Source: Synaphobranchus kaupii
Lineage: Eukaryota; Chordata; Actinopteri; Anguilliformes; Synaphobranchidae
DNA: 64,000 nucleotides
Assembly (NCBI GenBank): GCA_029718625.1
Contig: CM056391.1
Span: 9,903,004 to 9,967,003, forward strand
Direction: 5' to 3'
Shown: one piece after another, positions 52,691-64,000 of the stretch
Layout of the letters: each line of letters starts with the position of its first letter
Numbering within the stretch: the stretch's first letter is position 1
The notes under the pieces: model-generated
Seen by the model: the letters and a program-made list of their open reading frames with translations, nothing else
Database searches by the model: none
What the model was told of the DNA's origin: nothing
Translations under genes and position numbers: made by a program

Positions 52691-53425
52691 TTTTAGATTC
52701 TGATCTTTCATATTTAGATGTTTGACACTCTGGTCTCTTAGTAGAGCAGGGTATTGTGTCTGCCTGAATCTTTTAGATTCTGATCTTCCATATTTAGATG
52801 TTTGACACTCTATGGTGTCTTAGTAGAGCAGGGTATTGGTCTGCCTGAATCTTTTAGATTCTGATCTTTCATATTTAGATGTTTGACACTCTATGGTCTC
52901 TTATAAGAGCAGAGCAGGGTATTGGACTGCCTGAATCTTTTAGATTCTGATCTTTCATATTTAGATGTTTGACACTCTGGTCTCTTAGTAGAGCAGGGTA
53001 TTGGTCTGCCTGAATCTTTTAGATTCTGATCTTCCATATTTAGATGTTTGACACTCTATGGTGTCTTAGTAGAGCAGGGTATTGGTCGGCCTGAATCTTT
53101 TAGATTCTGATCTTTCATATTTAGATGTTTGACACTCTATGGTCTCTTATAAGAGCAGAGGCAGGGTATTGGACTGCCTGAATCTTTTAGATTCTGATCT
53201 TTCATATTTAGATGTTTGACACTCTATGGTCTCTTATAAGAGCAGGGTATTGGACTGCCTGAATCTTTTAGATTCTGATCTTTCATATTTAGATGTTTGA
53301 CACTCTATGGTCTCTTATAAGAGCAGGGTATTGGACTGCCTGAATCTTTTTGATTCTGATCTTTCATATTTAGATGTTTGACACTGCTATGGTATCTTAG
53401 AAGAGCAGGGTATTGGACTGCCTGA
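52689..53425. repeat. ~80-bp minisatellite with higher-order structure
   Basis: Nine units start tcttttagattctgatct (last one tctttttgattc) at 52689, 52769, 52850, 52936, 53015, 53096, 53183, 53264 and 53345. Spacings are 80, 81, 86, 79, 81, 87, 81 and 81. Confidence 0.95.
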
Positions 53426-56400
53426 GTGTTTTTTCAGTCTCAGTCTGTAGTGCCAGGCAGCAGTGGACCTGGTTTCCTGTTGGGGCTCTTTCAAGTCCTT
53501 ACTAAGATGTAGGCGGGATAGCTTAGCAACTCGTCATCTCAAATAAGTGCCGACGTACAGTAGCTTTCCTGGAGACATTTTCCTCCACATATCTTGCAAT
53601 GTCTCCGGTCAGACGGAGGAGGGATTTGGGGAGGGGGTAGGAGGTAGAGGGGGGGGGGGGGGGGGGGGGGGGGCAGCAGGTCACTCAGATGTGGGCTTTT
53701 GAGCGATGACCGTACATCCTCTCAGCTCTCCCTCTGCGAGCCTGCTCTGACAGTATTAAATATGTGCTGTGGATTTATTGGTTGAGAAACCACAGGGCCC
53801 CACAAACAGTGCTCCTTCTGCAGTGCAGCCTGCTCCTTCTGCAGCGCAGGCCGCCTCCGCAATTCAAGAGCTCTTCCCTCACACCTTTTCCCCTCTCTCT
53901 CTCTCTCTCTCTCTCATTCTCCTCCTGCTCCTCTCACATACAGTATCTCCCTTTGCTTTTCTCTCAACCCTTACCTCTCTCTCTCTCCTCTGCCTCCTTC
54001 TCTCTCCCCCCACACTCCCCGTCTCTCCCTCTCCTTTCTCTCGCACACCGTCTCCCTCCCTCGTTCACAGCCTCCCTCTCAGCAGTCGTGCTTTATTCAT
54101 CCCCATTTCCTCACATTTACACGTCTCTCTCTCCCTCTCTCTTCTCTCTCTGACTTTTCATCCTCCTCTCCATCTCTGGCTCCTGCTCCCTATATCTCTT
54201 TCACTTGGCCCCCTATACTTCCTGTTCTCTCTCTGTCTCTATCTGCTCTCCCTCTGGAGAGCCTCACAAAGTACAGGGCTAACAGGAAGGACGGAGGAGG
54301 CAAACCACAGGAACTCAAACAAACCGCACACACGCACGCACAAGCGCACGCACATACACACAGTCACATACACACAGACATAGGGTCTAAGAATACAATT
54401 TTGATATTGATTATATTTTGAATTGATATACATACATATTTATTATATACAGTAGGCTAGTTCATAATTCATAAACAATTCATGTTCCGATCAAGCAGAG
54501 CTTTAGTCCAGCTTTCAGTTTTTTATTTTACAAATTTTCCACTCATTCATGATATGGTTCAAGATATTCAAAACTATTATTTGCCAGCTGCAGTCACTGT
54601 GAGACCAAGCCAGCTCTAATGACAGTTAATTCACCTACTTTTGCAAGAAGCCTGAATATTTAACTAACCTCACAGAAACGCCAGGGCTGAACCACTAACC
54701 ACTCCGAATATCAATGATTCGCATCAGTCCTACTATGGGAAGGGAATGTTTCTGCCACACGTGGTCGAGCCATGGTTTCTGGTTCTGGCTGACTTGGTGT
54801 CCACCATGGGAGTGTTAGGATAATACCCAGGCATAATTACAAAGACATCCGTCAGGACCACACATCCACCCATGTGAATGCTGGGATAACTGAGAGGCGG
54901 GGCTGTGTGGTGGGCTGTGTTCATTTCTATTCTCTTCTCTGGTTTTGATCTGGCTTGATGATATGATATATGGGATATAAATCCATGCGATGAATAAATG
55001 AGACAATAATTCATACATCCTTCGACGAGAGAGAGGCGACTGGAGGCTGCAACAAATTTCACACAAGGGTGAGAATCACTGATCTTTGTGATATGATCAT
55101 TTTCATTTCGCTCAACGAACCCTGAGACTTTATGCCCATCCCTCCCCCTGAATGGACTTCCATACTGATCTTCCCCACTTGGCACAACTGGCATCAGAAG
55201 ATGATAATAACCGTGTGTTTCGCTAAAATGGAGATTTCAGAGATTTTTATGGCTACTGTTCCACAGGTTTGGCAATATGTATTGCATCAGCTGCTTTGAA
55301 GCTACTGTCATTTCAAGTTGAGACAACTTGCCTGCCTGCTAACAGGATATGGGATAAAGTCTGACTGATGAAGCCTGGGCTATGGTATGCAGTTTGCTAT
55401 CAAAAAAAGTGTCCCGCTGTGCCCAGAGAGTGCTATTGTTTTGGGTTGCAATGCCCTTTAATGTCTAGGGGAAGAACAAATTAAATGTTTATCAGCTTCT
55501 TACATTCGTCAAAATGCCACTGAATACTCACAGGTATGAGCCTAACAAGTGAGGCTATTGTATATCTATTACCAATGTGGAGCTTGATGCTGTGTTACGT
55601 GAGCTACTTTCTGTTCCGTACCCATAATGCCCGTCGTCAAAAAATCTTTCCACTTGAAACATGGCGCTTGAAACCAAATGAAAAGCTCAAGTCGTGTGAG
55701 AATCCATCTTGGTGAGCCAGCGCAGAACACATGACAGACCCTCCTCTGACGCACACAAACACTTTCCTTACGAGCGACGGAGACACACTGCTTGTCAACA
55801 CATCCCTAAACACGTGCTCCATCCATATACTTTCTCCTGCCAGGGTCTCTCAATAGCTTAAAGATGTGATGGCTGTTAATGTGTGAGAGAGACATCCCAC
55901 AACAAACCCCGCCCCTTAGCCTAAAAAAGGGGGAGTGGATAAACTTCATTGTACAAGAAGATCGAAGCAAGTCACACAGATTTTCTTAATTTTTTCAACC
56001 TAGCGCACGTGTAAAATGGAGCAAGACCTTGGGCACACACCTTTCCTGCAGACTGCAGGAGGTGCTTGGCTGAATTAGATGCATGTGCTGCCCTGCTATT
56101 CCTGCAGGCTTAAATGTGTGCCATTGTTGTCATTGCGGCGAAGGGCTTCAGAAACGGGCTCACGGGCCCAGCCACCTCAGAGCACACGTGGTTGACTGGA
56201 GCCTGGTTCTGACCTCCCACATCCCCCAAAATGGCCGCCGCAAGGTCTGGCTTTTCATAGAAGCAGAGATGGAAAAGATAGAACTACCAAAACAAATAAA
56301 AAAACAAAACGAACAAAGATAAAAAGATAGCACAATACCTCTCAGAAGAGATTCCAATCTTTTGTGAGTAGAGATGTCCCTCTCTCGGTCTTAACAGGCA

Positions 56401-57639
56401 GGGTGGGGAATAAGCAGATTACGAACACCAGTGTGAGAGGAAGCGCAATATTACACAAGTGGCCCATACTCTACTTGTGTGAGACCTTGCGTGAGAATGT
56501 GGTTTGGAGTCGTGGGTACCCCGTACCCCAGACCTCAGGCATTACCCCTGCAGCTCCGAGGGATTAGCACTGGCTGGTTGGAGAAGCGACTCTGTGCACC
56601 GATCTTATCTGGACCTGTGAAATGTGAGCCTGGCTCAGGCAGCTTTTCAAATGGAACCAGGCACCAAGGCATTGTGGGAATTCAACACTGAGACTGGAGC
56701 CTCGCTGGATTTTGCCTTTATATGACTTTAAGCTGGTAATTCACCCTCCCTGCCATTCACAATCATATATCTCCACCCAGGGATACTTTTCACAGGAAGA
56801 ATGTGCACTTGAACACCTTTTGCAAAGTATAAAAACAAAAGAAATTCTCGCAAGACTGAAAAGTACTGTGATACCCTGGCGTATCATACATGACATATAA
56901 TTGGGCCATTGTCACACTCAATATTAGGAAATAGTATGCACTAAAAAGCTGCTTTTTAAAATGGCCGTCCGACAGCACAGAAGGAGGTAGTGGCAGCATA
57001 AGCAGGGGGAGCGTTAAGCTACAGGTGGTCGTTACAGAAGAACCCAATCAACAATGGTTAATGATGGCAGGTCTAGTGCAACTTTTAAACAGTGGTCCCC
57101 GCCAGCCCCACTGTGCAACAAGAACTACGATTGGCCTGCTGAGCTAAAGGTTAAAGGTCACCAAGGAAGCTAATCACACTCTTATTCAAGCTCCAGGGGG
57201 ATGATGTCATCTTGTGCAGCAGATGATCACATAACTGATCTTTCTGAACATAATTATGTGTATAAAATATGTACGTGTTTTGGTCACAAATTTATTTATT
57301 ATCTTTTTTGCTGTAACTCTGTTTTCCATCTCAATGTTCAATGTTCTCCCTATTCAGTAATTTCACAACAGTAAAAGCAAGTTTTCAGATGCCATTCAAA
57401 ATTTACAATTGAGATCTGACCTTTGCCTTCAAGGCCTGTTTAAAGAATGTGCCTCTGAATAGTAATGTGCTCTGACAGCCGTGGGACAGTCAAGAAGGGT
57501 TTTATTGAACAGGGAGAGGGAATCCAACCATGAACGCTAACAGTAACACAAACTAACTATAAGACCCTACAAACTGCAATCTCATACACTATGCTTAAAA
57601 TAGAGAGACTAACAGCATGTGATAGTCCTCAGCATTGAG

Positions 57640-57681
<42 letters not shown>

Positions 57682-59990
57682 GAAATGAAAAACATGACTG
57701 CAGAGGATACAGAGAAGCTGGGCAGCTAGAGCAGGGCTGCTGATCCACACAGCATCTCAACGAGTCCTGGTCATGGGCCGCCCTAAACCCCTCCTCACCC
57801 AGAAAGAGGAGTGTCCAATCACATTACACCCTAGGCCACGGGGAGCGGCCCCAGATCGCACCCTGTCTTTGGGGAGATATTAAGGCTGTGTGTGACCTGC
57901 GGCGATGACTAAGCACCGGAACACACTCAGGCAAGCAATCTCTTACTCAGAATCCATAGTTACAAACGTTGCCTTCAATGGTCCAATTTCATATTGGCTC
58001 CAAAAGGTTTCTCATTTACATATCTGTGCCCACAGAGGATTCACTACTCCCAGGGGGGGGAAAAAAGAAAAATAAGTCAGGTTTGAGATGTTCTGGGTGG
58101 AGTGGTGTAGGGAGATCGATGGGGGGAGGATCCAACTCCCTCTCGAGTCTCAGTCAAATCCAAACTCGTTTACTTTACATTCAGATGGAAATCAACTCTG
58201 AACACTAATTGTGTGGCTTATAGAGCATTTGAGAGCTTGTGAGCTCCCAGAGTCGCTCAAAATCGAATGTGTTTGGATTCAAAAGCCTGACTCTAATCTG
58301 ATCTGCAGATAAGACAAAATGGGACCTTTAGCAAAAACAAGTCAAAATGAGAAACATGTTCAGCTGTTTATCCCTCCCTGCTGATGGTATCGGATGAGGA
58401 ACCTATGATGATGCGGTGTAACGAAAGAAGCAAACCCCTTCAAGAAAGAAAGGGATCCCTAGAAGTGAACATCTGGACAAATGTCAGACCAAAGAGCCAA
58501 AATTGCAATGTGAACAAGAATGCATAATGTGTTCTGCGGTAATAGAACATAGCAACGCTGGTCGCAAAACACAGACCCTTTAGCATGTTGGAAACCTTTT
58601 AGCACAAGCAAAACCAATAACATGACCAATGATTGGTCATGGTATTTGTTGTGCACCAATATCATTGGTTGTGTTATTAGCTTTGCGGTGTGCTAAAAGA
58701 CTTTGCGCATGCTAAATGTCTTAGTAAATCCTGAGTCAGATTACGCTTTCACGTTTGTTACATAACACTGGCAGGGCAATATAACACGCTGGCTGGGCCA
58801 GTGAATCCTTAATGTGTCTCCATCACACTCAACATAAATTAAGGCCGTTTCCCTACATAATGTTTCTGTATATTATTACTTTTTCCCAGAATGGACACAG
58901 AAAACCCACAGAAAGAGTAAGAAAGGTGTTATACAGCATTAAAATGAGGGACTGGAGTGACACGTGCGAGGAGCTACTGCGTACTGCAATTAACTGAGAA
59001 AATAATAAAGCACATCATAAAAATAAATACTCTACCCTCGTCAAAAAATAAACTTTCAGATGTCTTCTTTGGCCATTTGAAACACAGCCTCACATGTGTA
59101 AGCCTGGTCATGTTGCGGTCATTATCACTCTGCACGCAGTTTGTGAGCATGTGCGAGCGGGGAGCAAAAGGTAGGGATTACACAGGCGTCCTTGGACAAA
59201 GAGTCCTGCTGTGGCTCTGTTCTGGTGGTGTCTGTTCCACAGTGCATTCTGGGTAACTGGCCTGACTGGTGTGACCTTGGCTTCTGCTGTTTTTCCCTCA
59301 GTCGGAGCCTTCGGAGCTGGTCTTAATTAGGTCAGCGGCTCTCAGTTTTGTTATTTTTAAGAGTGGCTCCACGGCCCCTGTGAGGGAGAGGCTGCGGTCA
59401 GCCCGTGTCACACTGTCGAGATCAGGCCGGCGATAGGGCTGTAGACCAAGATGAGGCCTTGCGGATGACCTTCAGCCATGGGTAATATTGAGAGTTAAGA
59501 CTCTTAACGGAGAGAGGAGAGCTGTCTGCAGCCCCCCTGGGGCTGAATAGCGAAACTACAAGCGTCACAGAATTCCGCACGACGCACCCATGCACACTGC
59601 CCTCGCCAGGGATTACATGCCACTGCCCTGCACACAGACGCCATCATGCCCGACTCCTCCGGTCAAAGTATATAGTATATAATATATATGTTTTTTAATT
59701 TAAAAAATAGAAAGAAGGGTGCGTGCTGGTTGGGAATCACAGTGTGAAGACATGGGCTGTACATTTGAAAATCAGTCGGCACATCAGTCAGCTGTATTCA
59801 AAAGCAGGGAGAAGAAACAAAAGGAACAAAGAATAGAATAGAGCAGCACATAACGTAGAGCAGTAGAGGCCGGGCAGCTCACATAGGGAAAACAGTACCA
59901 GTTAGAGGAAATGGAGTCCTTTCTCTCCTCATAACTACAGTGAAATCACTACATGCATTGGTCCGTGAATGATAGGAGTATATTCGAACA
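53426..59990. other. Gene-poor DNA
   Basis: No gene recognised. Contains a G25 tract (53649-53673), the CT-rich tract, and a (TAA)n run at about 57640-57680. Confidence 0.5.
53880..54260. repeat. CT-rich low-complexity tract
   Basis: Predominantly C/T with several (CT)n runs. The 204-codon frame across it is low-complexity Ser/Leu/Pro and not a gene. Confidence 0.85.
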
Positions 59991-60039
59991 TGCAGCATGC
60001 CGACTGTAGTTATGAGTGTGCTCGCATGCAGACGAGCAG

Positions 60040-60425
60040 GGTATTGCGGTGTGTGATGTGTGTAATGTGTGTGCGGTGTTTATGTTGTGTGTACCGTGTG
60101 TGTGTGTGCAGTGTGTGTGCTGTGTTAATGTCATGTGTGCAATGGCGTGTGTATGGTGTGTGACGTGGCGTAGTGCACGTATGTGTGATCTGCGTAGTGT
60201 GGTGTGTGCGATCTGCGTAGTGTGTGTGTAATGTATGCAGTGTGTGGTGTCCTGCGTAGTGTGTGTGTGTGTGCGAGTGTGTGTGTCATGTGAACAGTGT
60301 GTTTGTGTGTGTGTGATCTGCGTAGTGTGTGTGTGTGTATGGTGTGTGTTCTGTGTAGTGCGTAGTGTGTGTGTGGTGAGTGTGTGATCTGCTTAGTGTG
60401 TTGGTGTGTGTGTGTATGTGTGTGA
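60040..60425. repeat. GT-rich minisatellite with gatctgcgtagtgtg units
   Basis: The word tctgcgtagtgtg recurs in GT-rich sequence at about 60187, 60211, 60317 and, as ctgcttagtgtg, at 60388. Confidence 0.8.
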
Positions 60426-60429
60426 TATG

Positions 60430-63307
60430 AGGAGTAGTGTGTGCGCTGAGGGACCCCGAGCCAGGAGCACTGTTCTCCATCAGACATCCTGCCAGGTCAT
60501 TATGTAGTTAGAGTGTATTTAGAGATGCTTCTGCTGCTGTGACTGTGCATTCATTTGTGAGGGAGGCGAGGGGCATGCACCTGTTTTAAATCAGGTGAGA
60601 AGAGAAAACAAGGCCCTGCCGTTCACTTTGCGTCATGTTTTCCTTCTTTATTTTACCCAGAACGTCTCTGTATAGAGCTTGTGTCCTCACTAACCTCCCA
60701 TCCCTGCAGGAAGTGTGTAAACCTCAACAGAGCTCAATCCCTGTGACTGCTCAGTGCTACGAGACTATTTTTAACCAGTTTTAAGCCCAAGGTTTTTTTA
60801 ATTTCTCCCAATGTGTTATGAATAAATTCTGGAGAGCGCAGATGAGCACATGCTCTCCACTCCAGTGAAGCGCACCATTACCAGTCCCTGCTTATTTCGC
60901 TTCACGGGTCACCTGCACAGACTGCAGAAGAAGGACTGAATGCCCTGCTCCCAGTTTCCATCTTCTATCACGGAGGGGCAAAGCATCAGTTTAAATTTAG
61001 TGAATGATGCTTTTCCTTCACATTTCATTATTCACTGGACAATCATGTGACGGGGGCAGTAAGAATGAATGGCCAATCAAAAAGGGACATTTTTTTTTTT
61101 ATCATACGGAGTTTGTTGTATCCTCTCATTTTGTGGACATGTTGTTTTCCAGTGCAAATTAAACTAAAGGCTGGCTTTCCTGATTCATTGCGTATTTGTG
61201 TATATTTGGCCGTACACACTTTAAAAACCAAAAAAATAAATAAATAAATCTTTACACTTAAAATCTTTATTTGTATTACTTTTTTGCTAAATAAGACAAA
61301 AATGAGGTGAGACAGTTTGACTCATTTCAGATTTGCCAACAGGGTAAGACAATTTCACTTGACAAGCCAAAAGTAAACTTAAACAAGCTAATATGTTCAA
61401 CTTGAGAGAATTTTTTTTTAAAATTCTCATTAAAAGACTAAAACCACTTGTTAAGACAAACTTTTTTGCTGTGCATTGGTACATTTCTGTCATATTTTTA
61501 AGCCTGCTGACTCTAATATCACAGTCACCCAGAGGCACAATTAGCCCACTGTAGCTAAAACATTCTGATGCCATATTGCATTTTTAAAGTCTTATAATAG
61601 GCCTACATGGGAATTCCATTTAGAAAAAACAAAACTAATTCAGTCTATGTTCTGAAATGCTAGTAGTTAACTAACTTAACTTTACCATTCGGAAACCATA
61701 TGAAAGTGAGATAGCATGCAATTGCTTAATAGGTTTTGCACCATCAACATGTAACTATTGGTCAAAATGTATTGTGATGACTTACATTTCACCGATTATC
61801 TGTTCATTCGGACAAGGTTGTTTACAAATAAACAGCTTCTGTGGAACTTTATGGCAAATTTTTTTTAATTTAGAAATTTTTGTAGTTCTGCTAGTAGCCT
61901 ACTGACATAATTCCGTAAGTTTGGAAAAAGGGAATTCGACTTTCACCGATAAGGTGTTGTAGGTCCCATATAAATCTACGCCTTTAAAATATATATTTAT
62001 CAGTTTACTAGAAAGCAGTTTCGACACAAATGAGCATTTCAGTGCCATTTTCACCACGGTAAGATAAAGTTATGCTCAGAACTTCAAAAACGTTTATATT
62101 GTGTGAACTGGAGCTTGTCATGGAATAAGCAGCATACCCACAGGGTATTGATGAACAATGCTAACTGCGCTATAAGAATTTTAAAAATATTTTATGGACC
62201 CTGAACTAAGTGAAGTCAAGGGCAACCACAAGTGAAGGCAACCACAGCCTGTGCTTACCTTACCTAAGAGTAAATATCACCTTTTTCAAGCCATGAGAAT
62301 GCAGTTTCAAAAAGGTGAAAACCCAATTTCTAGTTCAGTTTCTCCTGCCAAATGAATACTTCTGGAAAATAGACTTCCGAGTTTTTCCACTGTAAATGAG
62401 ACAAAAGCCTTGTTCTTGCTCAGTGGTGGAACAACCATGTCATATCTTCCAATTACAATTACCATCCAAAGCCACAATAATAAATAGGCTAATGGACGCA
62501 ATTATTTTGCCATTATACTATCATATACATGTACTCTATGTCACTCTATGTGCAAATCAGTACTACCTACAGGGCAAGGGACCAAAGCCTTTCTTACTCC
62601 CTTTCCTCCTCCACCCCCATATTTTTCCTGACAATAAAAAAACTAAACATTTATCACAAGATTGCACAAACCGCAGGAGCAAAGTGGAAACAATGAGGAT
62701 TTTTTTTCGAGAAAAATGTAGAATTTTACCAAAATGAATTAGTCCAGAGAGGCCAGCAAGCAGATTGCAGAGGCGTTGTCATGAATTACCATGACGACAC
62801 TAAAGCCAACAAACAACAAAACATTCCTACTGTCCCCCAAGCACAAGGGACATGCAAAGTGATATCAGAAAATGAAATGTTTATCTGTTGTGGTGAAAAC
62901 AGGGATCCTTTCCCGTGCGCTAGAACCTTTTGAGATTCATAATCTTCCTGGGTTCCCACAAAAACTGTTCAAAAGGTCTTTTGTTTCCGTGAACAAGAAA
63001 CCAGCATTTATATACAGATGGTCTTATACATTGTCCATAAGTATCACTGTAGTCTTGCCCTCTTTTTTCCCTCTAGGTTACAAGTTACCACAAAATATAG
63101 CTGAAAACTATAATCACAGATGATATGCTCTGTAATTGAATGACCACAGTATTATCATTTTGCTTCCTTGCGTTGGAAACAAAATGGTTTTATGTGAGAC
63201 GTCAAAACATTCTTCGGAGCATGGCTGAGCGCAGCTTGTTCATGAGAATGTGGGGAGTCTACACTGTAAGTAACTGGTTTAGGGGTCAAAGTTGAGGATT
63301 TGTGTGT

Positions 63308-63355
<48 letters not shown>

Positions 63356-64000
63356 GGAGTGTTTTGGGTGGTGGGAATTGGGGGGTGAGGTTCAGCATCT
63401 CAGACCCTCCCTGGTTGATCTGAGGAATGGTTCTCATTATTTTGGAGAAAAAAAAACAAAACACTTTTCTTCCAGAGCATCAGTTCCCTCCCTCCACAGC
63501 GAGGGACTTCCAATGGGAGACGTCCTCCTTCCCACGGGACACCATTTCAGAATGAGGCTGGCTGCTCATCTTCCGGGACAGTACAGAGCGTACTCACCTG
63601 CGTAGGCCACACCCATGCAGTAGACCATAGGGATAATAACATCTGGTGAATAAATCAATGCACTCCAGCGGTTCCAGTCAATGAAGATCCAAGGTTCCAG
63701 TTTAACCACAAAAATTAATGAGCTGGATATTCTGTGCTATGTGTAATTTGCATGCAATTCACAGACAACCAGCTTGATGGAGAAAAATGTTGCAAGATGC
63801 ATCCATGGATTCTGGCCCCTTTCTGAACAACTTTTGGCCCACACATTTGCTGTAACATTTCCAACTCCCCCCCCTCTAGCTGCCTGTCCCCACAAAAGGA
63901 CAGCAATGGCGACTCGGGGCCCCTCGAACGCACGTCACGGGGGAAGTGAGTGCATGGATCGGGCCGAGGGGAGAGGGTGGGTCAGTGCGGGGGAGAGGGC
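60430..64000. other. Gene-poor DNA to the window end
   Basis: No gene recognised. Holds a (GT)n plus G33 tract at 63300-63354. The last ~120 bp are GC-richer and could mark the edge of another functional region. Confidence 0.45.
63322..63354. repeat. G33 homopolymer
   Basis: Thirty-three consecutive G after a GT repeat, the longest of about nine G or C runs of 15 or more bases in the window. Confidence 0.9.

Noticed and set aside
52689..53425. Regular repeat that might suggest a CRISPR array
   Set aside because: Units are contiguous with no unique spacers, about 80 bp long, in a vertebrate genome; it is a minisatellite.
53769..54383. 204-codon ORF rich in Ser, Leu and Pro
   Set aside because: It translates a CT-rich low-complexity tract; no domain, splice context or start context.

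Overview
The window is vertebrate nuclear DNA from a ray-finned fish, almost certainly a teleost. The evidence is spliced genes with GT-AG introns, fish-type Tc1/mariner, hAT and LINE remnants, long CA/GT microsatellites, and orthologues of three vertebrate genes. I cannot name the species. Nothing is prokaryotic: there are no operons and no CRISPR, and I saw no tRNA or rRNA gene.

Layout. (1) 1-8.46 kb, + strand: the 3' two thirds of nucleobindin-2 (nucb2). Nine coding exons run from about 395 to the stop at 7307 and the poly(A) signal is at 8441. The signal peptide and nesfatin-1 region lie upstream of the window. The first intron carries a Tc1-like element with a hAT element nested in it. 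(2) 9.8-27.8 kb, - strand: a complete caprin1 gene with 17 coding exons (716 residues by my splice model) plus a likely non-coding first exon at about 27.6-27.75 kb. It is tail-to-tail with nucb2. Its introns hold three fold-back elements, a 31-bp minisatellite that copies the exon 6 splice donor, a (TG)64 tract beside the exon 4 acceptor, and a stop-free 111-nt intron. (3) 27.8-41.7 kb: an intergenic block full of mobile DNA. It includes a candidate undescribed 2.1-kb DNA transposon with seven copies of a TGTCAGGTGGTGCGACC motif, and a 1.17-kb palindrome nested in one arm of a larger inverted repeat that flanks an exon-like ORF. (4) 42.45-46.07 kb, + strand: complete lmo2, three coding exons and 158 residues, the same length as human LMO2. 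(5) 46.1-64 kb: no gene recognised. It holds repeats, a higher-order ~80-bp minisatellite and poly-G tracts.

How the genes relate. caprin1 and lmo2 are head-to-head, as in human 11p13, so this pair is old synteny; in human, NUCB2 lies elsewhere on 11p. Nucleobindin-2 is a secreted/Golgi EF-hand calcium-binding protein, Caprin-1 is a cytoplasmic RNA-binding stress-granule protein that works with G3BP, and LMO2 is a nuclear LIM-only bridge in haematopoietic and endothelial transcription complexes. They share no pathway; only location links them.

Exon boundaries were placed by eye from reading frame, GT/AG sites and remembered human protein sequences. Repeat boundaries were read from terminal repeats and target-site duplications. 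No alignment or database search was run.
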